The notes beneath the pieces were generated by a model, which worked only from the letters and a program-made list of their open reading frames with translations, did not search any database and was not told where the DNA came from. This document shows, piece by piece, positions 35,301 to 42,673 of a DNA stretch of 64,000 nucleotides. Source of the DNA: Rhodococcus rhodochrous (GTDB lineage: Bacteria; Actinomycetota; Actinomycetes; Mycobacteriales; Mycobacteriaceae); contig NZ_CP027559.1 of assembly GCF_014854695.1 (NCBI RefSeq), forward strand, positions 56,168 through 120,167, in the 5' to 3' direction. Position numbers and translations under genes: made by a program. The number at the start of each line of letters is the position of its first letter. The first letter of the stretch is position 1.

Positions 35301-36717
35301 AGACGATGTGCGGCAGTTGCCAGCGCGAGCGCTTGGATTCGAGCTTGGTGATCACGTCTCGGGCGTCGTCGTCGAGGCTTCGGCGCTGCGGCCTCGGGGC
35401 GTGATCGGCGGCGAAGGCGTCGCGGACGAGCTGGTCGACGGCCTCGTTGCCACCGAGGATTTCGGCGGCCTTCTCGCGCCATTCTGCACGCATCTCCGCG
35501 AGTGATTTCGCGTCGGCCTTGCCTTCGCGGGTGTCGAGGGTTGCTTGTTGATAGAGCTGATACATCGTCTTGGCGTCGGGCATCCGCTGGTACTTGGCGC
35601 GGTACTCGGCCACGAGTTCGTCGCGGCGGGCTTCGATTGCGCTGCGACGGGAGCTGAACTTCTCAAGCATGTTGCGGGGGATGGCGGCCAGTTCGACGAC
35701 GGGTTGCTTGCCTTGCGCGATCTCGCGGTGGGTCAGCTCGAGGCCGAGTTCGGTGCTCAGGCGCTGCATCACTTCGGCGTTGAATCTCTGCGAGGCGGCG
35801 ACGGCGAAGCGGAACATGGTCGATCCGTCGACGGCTCGCCACTTGCCGTCTTCGGCGGCCCGGGTCTTGATCGATACGACGGCGTGGGTGTGCAGGTTGG
35901 GGTCCCCGCAGCGGGAATCGAAGTGCTTGTAGAGGGTGGCGACGAAGCCGTTGGTGTCGATCTGTTCCTCACCGCTGCGGCCGACCCGGGTGAAGCAGGC
36001 GTTCTCTTCGAGCCACCGGAGGGTGTCTTTCACCGTGGCGTCGACGATGCGCTCGATCTCGATGCGCGTCTCGTTCGGTGCCAATGCCCACAGGCTCGAC
36101 ACGCTCTTGGGCGGTGTGAAAACCAGGTCGTGGCCGGCTACCGGGTGTCGGACTTTGCCCTTCTCGTGGGCGATCCAGTTTCGCAATTCGGCCTCGTTCG
36201 CGACCGGTCGGCCGTGCTTGTCCTGGAACATTCCTCCGGCGATGCGGTCGAGGATCGCAGCGGATTCGTCCGGGCTCGGGGCGTGTCCGTGGGTGTCGGT
36301 GTACTCGGCGATTTCGGCCGCGTGTCGGTCGAACAGCTCGACGTTGTTTTTGAAGGTCGGGAACTTCCGTCCAAGTCGGGCGAGCCGGATCGCGTCCTCG
36401 GAGGGGACGCCCCGGTCGATGAGTTCGGCGATCACGGCGTCGGCGTTCGGGTGGAGTCCTTCGCCGAACAGGGCCTTCATTTGCGCCTCGGTGACGACAT
36501 CGCCGACGGAGATCCGGTCGGCGTTCTCGACGTGGATGTCGTCGATAAGTTCGTTCAAACCGTCGACGCCTGAGCCGAACCATTCGCCGGGCGGTGTGCC
36601 GTGCGCGGTGTAGTAGTCGGTCAGTTCTGCTCCACGTTCACGCTCGCGGTCGGCTGTGGCGACCTGACGTGTCAGGTACGCGTAGCCGTCCGCTGCGTGC
36701 AGGACGTGGAGGGTCAT
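32299..36717 (-). CDS. traA: MobF-family conjugative relaxase/helicase
   Basis: 1472 residues from the ATG at 36717 (a GTG at 36720 is the alternative). The relaxase domain (about 1-350) has candidate catalytic tyrosines at 12/14 (GYAYLT) and 35/36 (DYYTAHGTPPGEWFGSG), aligning with the two Tyr pairs of TrwC, and the metal-binding three-His motif HFDSRCGDPNLHTHAVV. A RecD-like helicase follows (Walker A VGPAGTGKTTSMKAV near 615, Walker B MLLVDEASLAS, VRLLGDPAQLDAV, and a C-terminal YVAVTRART). The last 450 residues are helical. It nicks oriT, stays linked to the strand and unwinds it during transfer. Divergent from the coiled-coil accessory gene, with a hairpin-rich gap between. Confidence 0.92.
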   Translation of the reverse strand: MTLHVLHAADGYAYLTRQVATADRERERGAELTDYYTAHGTPPGEWFGSGVDGLNELIDDIHVENADRISVGDVVTEAQMKALFGEGLHPNADAVIAELIDRGVPSEDAIRLARLGRKFPTFKNNVELFDRHAAEIAEYTDTHGHAPSPDESAAILDRIAGGMFQDKHGRPVANEAELRNWIAHEKGKVRHPVAGHDLVFTPPKSVSSLWALAPNETRIEIERIVDATVKDTLRWLEENACFTRVGRSGEEQIDTNGFVATLYKHFDSRCGDPNLHTHAVVSIKTRAAEDGKWRAVDGSTMFRFAVAASQRFNAEVMQRLSTELGLELTHREIAQGKQPVVELAAIPRNMLEKFSSRRSAIEARRDELVAEYRAKYQRMPDAKTMYQLYQQATLDTREGKADAKSLAEMRAEWREKAAEILGGNEAVDQLVRDAFAADHAPRPQRRSLDDDARDVITKLESKRSRWQLPHIVSAVQAHLGGETFPDLDAYRTAVDRLTSRVMELSVTTPRVELPAIPRRLRRRNGDFVLSHHGSHKHSSQRILDAETMLVSATSEPTVFTARAASIRQVCETMRAETGRNLNAGQRTLTEHFLQSGALLAVGVGPAGTGKTTSMKAVVQAWQSEGRRVIALAPSAVAAETLGEEVGVTGLTLASLTYPWRGLVGSRPGTLPAGIDIAPGTMLLVDEASLASTLDLAAVVEIAKERGAVVRLLGDPAQLDAVETGGMLRYLAQNTDAPELDTVVRFGNDTAQAENSMLLRSGDSTGLDLIYERDLVREGTREEMIGQAVENYLHDLADGKESIVMLPTREDVTAANIQVQAVRRHDGTSDESTTVALADELTAGRGDIVLTRSNRRDLNPSGGKKAGAFVRNGDLWEVLDVVSERGALTVRHLEHGGVITLPADYISTHVQLGYASTVHRAQGVTVDTAHAIITPEMDRSGLYVAVTRARTDNRIYVPVDVPVNLDTERPHLEDKNVSTGRMILETVVATDNGHRTATEELAEQAAHATDPERLREAYLAAQRRLRDAALETEMRRTLPEHIAATIEGTEGWAQLRQVLSDAHDHGHSTRTLLGHALAEGPLAGAKDIGSVLAHRTRALVGQFTEHPTLPPLPIRDPLHTDAEMHDFAVECARRYTETTDRAAAADTGIGEVIRRYRDTSALLETQRVRTLAAAAFGEELGARIAEESSARLLARQLHRAAQAGVDPINLLTWHHERLAANSVDTTAAALRSDMAKPLTELIARRNTAWLTEHEEIIAEHLPTLALQTDDERAQAIAGRIEHLHRLSGASIEEVVADLAERAGATVPATVLLAELDRIAAEGRDFTNPDAPEWVVAPVSDADSIDPELAATLREDYQVIAELHRDYRDQLTDDTAPAWAHSSLGACPDDPEHIALWRNTIADAAAYRSTHHVTGEDTLVGVRPKDRRATLDWTHVERQRKQQRQHQEEGRDQTPVHRSHQYGAPEVEPRPRRI

Positions 36718-36852
36718 CACGGGCTCGATCTTAGCGGTACGAACGTGCAGGTTGGGAGCGGGATTCCCGAATGTCAGTAAAACTGCAAGAGGTGTGTCCC
36801 CTTTCTTCTGTCGCGAGTGCCTGGATACGGTGCGATGTAGATCGGTATAGCC

Positions 36853-36880
36853 AGCGGTCGCAGACCGCTTCGGCGAAGCG
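36853..36880. promoter_or_regulatory. Overlapping hairpins between relaxase and accessory gene (oriT candidate)
   Basis: AGCGGTC-GCA-GACCGCT (36853-36869) and CGCTTCG-G-CGAAGCG (36866-36880) are two perfect inverted repeats that share four bases, in the 228-base gap between divergent traA and the accessory gene. Transfer origins of MobF systems usually lie next to the relaxase gene and carry inverted repeats beside the nick. No nick site is recognised, so this is a position-based call; a regulatory site for both genes is the alternative. Confidence 0.45.
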
Positions 36881-36945
36881 ACGGGTTTGGTCGGGATGCT
36901 GGTTTAGACTCGGCGCGAGTTGTTGTAGACGGGAAGGGTGTCGCA

Positions 36946-37401
36946 GTGAGTGGTTCGGGGGATGCGGTGCACAACGAGACGAAGGTGATCTCGGCGCGCA
37001 GTCAGGCACGGTCGAAGTTGTCGGAACGGCGCGCTGAATTGCTCAAGCGGATCAGCGACAACCAGCGCGACCTCGAGCGCGCGTTGGCGTCGCTGGAGAA
37101 GGTGGACAAGGCCGCTGTTCGTCGTGATGCGGCGATCGTCAAGGCGAACGAGGAGTTCGAGAAGAAGAAGGCTGCGGCCGAACTCGCGGCGGGCAGGTCG
37201 CTGGCGCAGGTTGCTGGACGTGGCGAGACCGCGACCTCGATCTCCGAACTCGTCGATCTGGACGTGGCGATGGTGCGCCGGTTGGTGAAGCTGGCCGAAG
37301 AGAACAACGACTCGACGCCTCCCGCACAAGGATCGAGCGAGGGCGGCAGTGAGGCGAAAGAACCGACGCCCGACGTGCCTGTAGCTGCTTCCGGCTCCTG
37401 A
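36946..37401 (+). CDS. Coiled-coil accessory protein, probable mobilization partner
   Basis: 151 residues from a GTG with a GGGAAGGG ribosome site. Residues about 20-85 are strongly helical and charged (LSERRAELLKRISDNQRDLE, KANEEFEKKKAAAELAAGRS), followed by a short helix-turn-helix-like unit (GRGETATSISELVDLDVAMV near 90-110) and a disordered acidic tail. A small, divergent, DNA-binding-type protein next to a MobF relaxase suggests a relaxosome accessory factor. It has no recognisable family name. Confidence 0.55.
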   Translation: MSGSGDAVHNETKVISARSQARSKLSERRAELLKRISDNQRDLERALASLEKVDKAAVRRDAAIVKANEEFEKKKAAAELAAGRSLAQVAGRGETATSISELVDLDVAMVRRLVKLAEENNDSTPPAQGSSEGGSEAKEPTPDVPVAASGS

Positions 37402-37443
37402 TCGGGCAGCAAGCACCGGCGCGAGATCAGAGACGGAGCCACT

Positions 37444-37935
37444 GTGCGGTGGGAGCCAGGAGACGAGATCGAACGGACTCGCTTCTTCCAGCGCGTGGTG
37501 TACGGACTGGACTTGGATTCCTGTCACCTCTGGGTCGGTGCGCTCGGCGATGACGGCTACGGACGGTTCTGGATAGCTCGGGGCGGTCATCAGATCGTGG
37601 TGCGACCGCACCGTTACGCGCTCGCTGGGGAGCTGGAACGTGGCCTCGACGACGACGAAGTGGCGATGCACCGGCGTTGTGACGACCCGCTGTGCGTCAA
37701 CACGGGCGACGGTGATGCCTTCGCTGCCCATGTGGTGCTCGCGTCGGCCGCTGAGAACATGGCGGACATGGGGCGTAAGGGTCGCGGCGGGGGCCGTCGA
37801 TTGTGGTTCGGTGCCGACCGTGCCGAACGTGCTCGACGCTCACGAGCGGTGCGCGAGGCGGTGTTGCGATATGGCTGGGATCAGCACGCGATCGAGAGAG
37901 CCCTATACGACGGGACGCAAGGAACGCTGTGGTAG
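37444..37935 (+). CDS. HNH-endonuclease-like protein
   Basis: 163 residues from a GTG about 40 bases after the accessory gene. The order CHLWVGALGDDGYGRFW, RPHRYALAGE, MHRRCDDPLCVN, and then ENMADMGRKGRGGG is the pattern of phage- and plasmid-borne HNH nucleases (GYGRF, HxCDNPxCVNP, NMxDMxxKGR). The usual HL after CVNP is replaced by an insertion ending AAHVVLA, so activity is uncertain. It might act as a homing or mobilization nuclease. Confidence 0.6.
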   Translation: MRWEPGDEIERTRFFQRVVYGLDLDSCHLWVGALGDDGYGRFWIARGGHQIVVRPHRYALAGELERGLDDDEVAMHRRCDDPLCVNTGDGDAFAAHVVLASAAENMADMGRKGRGGGRRLWFGADRAERARRSRAVREAVLRYGWDQHAIERALYDGTQGTLW

Positions 37936-38055
37936 TTGGCAGGCGATCGTCTTCTGATGTGTCGAGGCGGTTGGTGCGACCACGGTGGGTATTCGATGAT
38001 GAGGGTTGACCGCTGCACGCGAGTCGGGGCGGTTTCGGAGACGTTAGGGGTTCTC

Positions 38056-38220
38056 ATGCAGCGCAGTGAAGCGGAAGCGGCCTTGCTCGATGCCGTCCTC
38101 GAGGTGATGCCGATTTCGGATCTGGCCCTCGATGCGGCAGTGGCCGGCATACCGGTGCTGGACGTACCCCGCACTCGCGGCATCGACATCTGCTTCTCGG
38201 ATAAGCCGGACATTCTCTGA
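38056..38220 (+). CDS. Small hypothetical protein, 54 residues
   Basis: ATG at 38056 with AGGGG five bases upstream. The product (beginning MQRSEAEAALLDAVLEVMPI) is probably alpha-helical, has no membrane segment and is not recognised. Codon third positions follow the local GC bias, which supports coding. An upstream in-frame start at 37936 would add 40 Cys/Gly-rich residues that look non-coding. Confidence 0.4.
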   Translation: MQRSEAEAALLDAVLEVMPISDLALDAAVAGIPVLDVPRTRGIDICFSDKPDIL

Positions 38221-38408
38221 CGGCTCGCCTGGATCGCACCGTGACGATGCGCGGGTCGTCGCACTGCGGTTGGGCGTCGTCCCGGCACGGTGGCGCGGAT
38301 CCGTGCGCGAGCTGCGGGAGAAGTCGGGCGAAGGGGCTCGATGCCCTGAGCTCGGCCGTGCGCGCTGCGGAGGTGCGGGCGGGTTCGTTGGTGAGTTGGA
38401 GATAGGGC

Positions 38409-38438
38409 GAGGCCCCGAACCGGTCGGTGCGGGGCCTC
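38409..38438 (-). terminator. Terminator hairpin after DUF4192 gene
   Basis: GAGGCCCCG (38409-38417) and CGGGGCCTC (38430-38438) are perfect inverted repeats with a 12-base loop, 13 bases beyond the leftward DUF4192 stop. It could also stop transcripts coming from the left. Confidence 0.65.
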
Positions 38439-38450
38439 GTGGTGTGTTTG

Positions 38451-39455
38451 TCAGTCCTCGGGGGTGAATCCGAATTCGGGGAGGACGTTTCGACCGGCCT
38501 CGAGGACTTCTTGCACTCCCTTGGCGTGTAGGCCGTGGTCGACGACTTGGCGGATGAGAAGTGCGAGCTTGGGGATCTGGGTCTCGTGGGCTACTCCGTT
38601 CTCGATGGCGTCGAGGGCTACGGCGGCGCGGACTCCGTAGCCGTGTGCGTAGGCGACGGCGGCGAGGACGGACAGGATCGTAAAGCGGGCGTAGCCGGAG
38701 GTCTTGCGGGCGGCGTCGGTCAGGATGGCGACGGCAGCGACGTTGCGGGAGAAGTACAGGGCCACGTCGCGGGCGCGGGGGTTCTCGGTGAGGGTGATCG
38801 CGACGGCGACGGCTTCGGGGTAGGTCAGCTCGCGGGGTGCTTCGATGGCGTCGCGCAGCGTCTCGAGGTTCGCGGCGTCGGTGATCTCGGGAGCCTGGGC
38901 GCGGGCCTGGCGCGCGTCCCACTGGCGCTCGAACAACACTCCGAGGTCTTCGGCGGGTGCGAGTTCGGCGGCGAGCGCGTCGCGGCTGGGGGCAATGGGT
39001 GCGCGGCCGTCGATGACTCCGAGGACAGCAACGATGCTCGCGAGGATGTCGCCGAGTTCGCCGGATTCGGCGCTGGGGAAGTTGAAGAAGGTCTCACCGG
39101 CGGTGTACTCGGGCAGGACGGCGGCGATGGGCACGGCCAAACCGAGCGTGTAGGCGTGGCGGGTGGCGGCGAGAAGGGTTCCCTCTGCGGTGTCGCCGTT
39201 GGGGTGGATGCTGACGAGCGCGGCGATGGTGGCGTTGAAGTCGGCGGACTCAGCGGCGGCCATGAGCTTGTCGAGAGCGACAACGGCGGTGGCGTTGTCG
39301 TGGTCGAGGCGGGCGAAGGGGCCGGTCGTTCCCTGGGGATCGAACAGGGCGATGACGAGGGATTCGTTCGGGACCATGCCGAGGAAGGCGGGGATGCCTT
39401 CGATGAACTGGGCGGTGTTGAGGCGGGTAACGGGGCCGTTCTCGTTGTTGTTCAT
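38451..39455 (-). CDS. DUF4192-family protein
   Basis: 334 residues. The N-terminus (NTAQFIEGIPAFLGMVPNES then LVIALFD) is the signature of DUF4192, an actinobacterial family of unknown biochemical function that is frequent on plasmids. It has an alpha/beta N-terminal half (IHPNGDTAEGTLLAATRHAY) and a helical C-terminal half (ARFTILSVLAAVAYAHGYGV) and no signal peptide. A single-gene unit between the terminator at 38409-38438 and a long upstream non-coding region containing repeat copy B. Confidence 0.82.
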   Translation of the reverse strand: MNNNENGPVTRLNTAQFIEGIPAFLGMVPNESLVIALFDPQGTTGPFARLDHDNATAVVALDKLMAAAESADFNATIAALVSIHPNGDTAEGTLLAATRHAYTLGLAVPIAAVLPEYTAGETFFNFPSAESGELGDILASIVAVLGVIDGRAPIAPSRDALAAELAPAEDLGVLFERQWDARQARAQAPEITDAANLETLRDAIEAPRELTYPEAVAVAITLTENPRARDVALYFSRNVAAVAILTDAARKTSGYARFTILSVLAAVAYAHGYGVRAAVALDAIENGVAHETQIPKLALLIRQVVDHGLHAKGVQEVLEAGRNVLPEFGFTPED

Positions 39456-39770
39456 GACTCAAGTTTACATCTGTTTTGATGATTTTTCGATGTTTATCTG
39501 GTGCTTCTCCGGTGCTTTTCTGGTGATGCTGGTCACACGTTTTTAGGGTCTGACCTGCGGGTTTTTCGGGTGTATCGGGGTGGTTCGGTGGCGGTGGTGG
39601 AGCGGGTACCTCGGTCGGTCGGTGCGGCCTGGTGAACCGGGCGCGGTGACTGCCGGGCAAGGGCGGGTTTTCCCTTGCACGGTGGTCGGCGGGTCCGGTA
39701 GGGCCGTGGTGTGGCGACCGGGCGCGGTGCACGCGGAGCAGCGGGAACCTTGGGAGGGAGGGACAGGGGT

Positions 39771-39789
39771 CCGGGGGCGGAGCCCCCGG
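39771..39789. repeat. GC-rich hairpin near repeat copy B
   Basis: CCGGGGGC (39771-39778) and GCCCCCGG (39782-39789) form a perfect 8-bp stem with a GGA loop. A related but shorter palindrome (532-546) lies close to repeat copy A, and both are preceded by GGGTCCGGGGGCG, so hairpin and repeat may belong to one functional site. Confidence 0.5.
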
Positions 39790-39833
39790 GGATCGGTAGA
39801 GCCGACACACGGCAGACGAGCCGGTCACACTCC

Positions 39834-39904
39834 TAGCCAGGGCGAGGGGGCACCGTCCGCCGGCCGCGGGAGCATACGTTTACCGACCCCGAGACCAACG
39901 AGGC
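39834..39904 (+). repeat. 71-bp direct repeat, copy B
   Basis: Near-identical, same-orientation partner of 390-459. The copy begins TAGCCAGGGCGAGGGGG and ends GAGACCAACGAGGC, differing from copy A by a few substitutions and one extra G. It lies about 3.1 kb upstream of traA, between DUF4192 and the ImmA gene. The two copies bracket the replication and transfer backbone. Confidence 0.75.
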
Positions 39905-40119
39905 GCATTCATACCCTTCACTACAGTTGCCTTAAGATCTCAACGGGCACGATTTACCCCCTCACCTGGTACGCATGCGTTGCGGCACAAGCGACGAGCC
40001 TCGGCTACCGGCACACACTCCAGTAGAGTTTGAGCGGGCAGGAACTGTGTCGCAGGGTGTTGAGATAGATTCTGCTAGCCCACATCGGAAGCCCTCATAC
40101 AGCAGAAGGGAGCCGGACG

Positions 40120-41268
40120 ATAGCTGCCAAGCCCGCCCCGATCACCGGCTCTGTCCTCGAATGGGCGATCCGCGATTCTGGCCTGTCACGAGGCGAGATT
40201 GCCGACAAGGTCGAGGTTAGCGACAACCAGTTACGCGAGTGGATGTACGAGGACTCGTTTCCTTCCATCACACAGTTAAGGAAACTGGCGAAGATCCTTG
40301 GGCGTCCAGAGTCCTTCTTCTTCATGGAAACCCCGCCCAAGCAGGACCCTACCCCTGCTGAGTTCCGGCGTTTCGCCGGATCAACCGGGCGGCCAGGCAC
40401 GCACACCATCGACGGTGTCAAACTCGCCAGAAGGGTGCAAAAGACTCACGCCTGGATCCGGCAGAGAGGCAACGAATCCCCGGTTCCCCTTCCTCAGATC
40501 AGTTCCGAGGAGGGTGTAGAAGAGACGGCCGAACTTCTCCGTGCATGGCTCGGCTGGTCCACCGAGACACAGATGCAGGTCAGCGACGCTGCATCGGCCA
40601 GAGAGTTCCGAAGCGCGCTCCAATCCAAGGGAATCCTGGCGCTGAACCTAACTCTGGATGAGGGCATTACGCGGGGATTTAGCCTCCATCACCCATACGC
40701 TCCCTTGGTAGCGGCCAACACCCGCGACCCACACCCGGCTCGCTTATTCTCCTATGCACACGAGCTGGTTCATCTTTGTCTCGGCGAGGATGCCGTATGC
40801 GGGACCCATGGAATCAAACAGGGAATCGAGCGATTCTGCAATCGTGTCGCTTCGGCAATCCTAATGCCCCGGCGCGCTTTTATCGATTTCAAAATTTCGA
40901 AATTTGGCCGCACCCAAGTATCTGAAATAAAACAGGTCACCACGATAAAGAATCGATTCCGCGTAAGCATGCGAGCGGCGGCTATACGATTGGAAGAGCT
41001 CAATCTAGCCGCGCCGGGACTTTACGACAAAGTGGATCGAACAGCTACGGTCGACAAGAAAAAAACCGGATTCTCCGTACCCGGGCAGGAGCCTCGAACT
41101 CGGCCAAGAATCCGAGTTGATCAGTACGGCCACGAGTTTATAGGCACTCTTTTTGCTGCAGAAGAAAAAGGACTGCTCCGCCCTAGGCAAATATCAGAGC
41201 TTCTGAGCGTTTCCGAGAAAGAACTAAGCTCCGTTCGTCAACTTGCATTAGTTGGTGTTGACTCGTGA
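40120..41268 (+). CDS. XRE-type HTH + ImmA/IrrE metallopeptidase (apparent ATA start)
   Basis: 382 residues if translation starts at the ATA at 40120. The only ATG, GTG or TTG in frame before residue 42 is the ATG at 40243, which would delete a conserved helix-turn-helix (VLEWAIRDSGLSRGEIADKV, then VSDNQLREW). A good ribosome site (AGAAGGGAG) lies 7 bases before the ATA, and a stop precedes at 40066. So either an unusual start is used or ATG has mutated to ATA. The peptidase domain has the zinc motif SYAHELVHLCLGE near residue 210. ImmA/IrrE peptidases cleave repressors or act as antitoxin-like partners. Its stop overlaps the PIN-like gene by GTGA. Confidence 0.75.
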   Translation: MAAKPAPITGSVLEWAIRDSGLSRGEIADKVEVSDNQLREWMYEDSFPSITQLRKLAKILGRPESFFFMETPPKQDPTPAEFRRFAGSTGRPGTHTIDGVKLARRVQKTHAWIRQRGNESPVPLPQISSEEGVEETAELLRAWLGWSTETQMQVSDAASAREFRSALQSKGILALNLTLDEGITRGFSLHHPYAPLVAANTRDPHPARLFSYAHELVHLCLGEDAVCGTHGIKQGIERFCNRVASAILMPRRAFIDFKISKFGRTQVSEIKQVTTIKNRFRVSMRAAAIRLEELNLAAPGLYDKVDRTATVDKKKTGFSVPGQEPRTRPRIRVDQYGHEFIGTLFAAEEKGLLRPRQISELLSVSEKELSSVRQLALVGVDS

Positions 41269-41768
41269 TCAACATCATCGTGGCGGACGCCAGCGCGCTC
41301 CAGGCTATGCCAAGTCTTTGCTCTGCAGAGAATAAAATTCAAATGATGAGCGAAATGACGACTCGGGTGGAGGACGGCGATTTGTGTTTTCCACGAGCCG
41401 TGGCGCTCGATCTGAGAACCACGGCACGCGATGAGCCGATAGCTAGCTGGGCGTCGGGACTCGGGCGATCACTGGATCCCTACAAGGCTGACATAAAATA
41501 CATGCGTCCATTGATGGGTTATGTTAAGCAGTGTGGGTACGAGGATGGATTCGATTCACTCACAGGAGAAGAACCGAGCATTGCTGATGTTGGACGCCTG
41601 GCCTGCCGTTATCAAGCAGAGGGTAAGAATTTTGTTATCGCCTCTGAAGATACAGGAGAAGGCCCCCTGTCCCCGACGATGGAGCAGCTTTGCGCAGCCG
41701 CTTCATGGAATATGATTGATGCCCGCGAAGCCCTAACTTGTTTGGGACTTTCAAGCTACCTCTCATAG
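41265..41768 (+). CDS. PIN-like protein coupled to ImmA gene (candidate toxin)
   Basis: 167 residues from a GTG overlapping the ImmA stop. The start INIIVADASAL fits the first PIN-domain strand with its Asp. Later SIADVGRLACRYQAEGKNFV and a Glu/Asp-containing SEDTGEGP fit the second acidic cluster, ending with a MIDAREALTCLGL helix. Other PIN-like or DUF4411-like proteins are often encoded beside ImmA/XRE proteins and act as ribonuclease toxins. The match is partial, so function is inferred from fold pattern and coupling. The stop overlaps the convergent DUF6602 gene by 6 bases. Confidence 0.55.
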   Translation: MINIIVADASALQAMPSLCSAENKIQMMSEMTTRVEDGDLCFPRAVALDLRTTARDEPIASWASGLGRSLDPYKADIKYMRPLMGYVKQCGYEDGFDSLTGEEPSIADVGRLACRYQAEGKNFVIASEDTGEGPLSPTMEQLCAAASWNMIDAREALTCLGLSSYLS

Positions 41769-42605
41769 TCTCTTAATTTCTCGACCAATATCGGTTAGAT
41801 AGTGCGAGAATACGGAACGGCCTCCCCCAATTGATAGCGAGTTGAGCATAGATTCGCAGAATAGAAGAAGCGCACGCGAAGGCTCGCACGCATAATAATC
41901 CCCCAAAACGTCCACAATTGGGTATCGGTGACCTTCGTGGAGTAGGTCAGGTGAGTGGTCGTCCTCGGCAGGAGTCATAAAAGATCCAGGAATCCGCTTC
42001 CTGCCTTCACTGTTATGTAGCAGGGTTACACCGACCACATGTTCTTCCCCCTCTTCTGCTACTGCCGGAGCTAAATCCGCCTTCGATGCGAAAACCCCCA
42101 ATTGGAGTATGCACGCAAAGTCAAGCCTTTTATCAATTTCACCAGCCTTCAAATGTGCAGATATTGTCTTAGCTGTCGTTGAAGCTGCGTATCCCACTAG
42201 TGCAAACTTGGGATGCGGGCCATGAGAAATTAGCCTGCGGACGCTAGACATTTTGGCGCCAGCATCTTCGATCTCCGCCTTATCTGCCGTAGTCTTTACC
42301 TCAATGCATAACCGGACATTCTCGACAGGGAACAGAACTTGGTTGGTTTGAGCCATAAGTGCAGGCTCTTCAGAGTTGTCGTACACAACAATATCAATTT
42401 GCTTGGAATAGTTTCCCCGAGAATCAATTAGCAGGCCCGACCCTATTCCGTACTTGGGCGGGACCAATTTTTCCAGTATTCGCGCTAGCGAGAGCTCATT
42501 TTCACGGCCCATCTCCCCTTGGTGATCGATCAACCGATTGAAGGTGTCCACTTCAGCTTCCAACCTTCGCAGGACTCCAGACCAGTACTCCTCCAATATC
42601 GCCAT
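41763..42605 (-). CDS. DUF6602-like PD-(D/E)XK nuclease-fold protein
   Basis: 280 residues from the ATG at 42605 (42623 is an alternative; no good ribosome site, possibly leaderless). The motif NYSKQIDIVVYDNSEEP followed by NVRLCIEVKTTADKAE near 70-115 gives the Asp and Glu-x-Lys of a PD-(D/E)XK nuclease fold, preceded by ELSLARILEKLVPPKYGIGS as in DUF6602 proteins. Such genes are often found in defence neighbourhoods. GC is lower than the plasmid backbone. It is convergent with ImmA-PIN, making a compact three-gene cargo. Confidence 0.65.
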   Translation of the reverse strand: MAILEEYWSGVLRRLEAEVDTFNRLIDHQGEMGRENELSLARILEKLVPPKYGIGSGLLIDSRGNYSKQIDIVVYDNSEEPALMAQTNQVLFPVENVRLCIEVKTTADKAEIEDAGAKMSSVRRLISHGPHPKFALVGYAASTTAKTISAHLKAGEIDKRLDFACILQLGVFASKADLAPAVAEEGEEHVVGVTLLHNSEGRKRIPGSFMTPAEDDHSPDLLHEGHRYPIVDVLGDYYACEPSRALLLFCESMLNSLSIGGGRSVFSHYLTDIGREIKRL

Positions 42606-42673
42606 AAGCAGACAATGGCACATGCGTTCTGAACGACCGGTCCTTGCCTCGCGTCCAGCAGGGAAACGGAGCT

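Larger units (their letters stand above)
39456..40119. other. Long non-coding stretch with hairpin, repeat copy B and ImmA leader
   Basis: No supported gene. It contains a GC-rich hairpin at 39771-39789 (CCGGGGGC, GGA, GCCCCCGG) and the 71-bp copy of the repeat at 39834-39904. After 39905 the sequence becomes less GC-rich, marking the left edge of the ImmA/PIN/DUF6602 cargo. AGAAGGGAG at 40104-40112 is the ribosome site of the next gene. Confidence 0.5.

Noticed and set aside
34246..36573. Long plus-strand open frames across the relaxase gene
   Set aside because: Shadows of traA. Their Gly/Val-rich products show no domain or ribosome site.
39580..40026. 148-residue open frame across repeat copy B
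   Set aside because: No ribosome site, biased composition, and it crosses the conserved non-coding repeat and hairpin.
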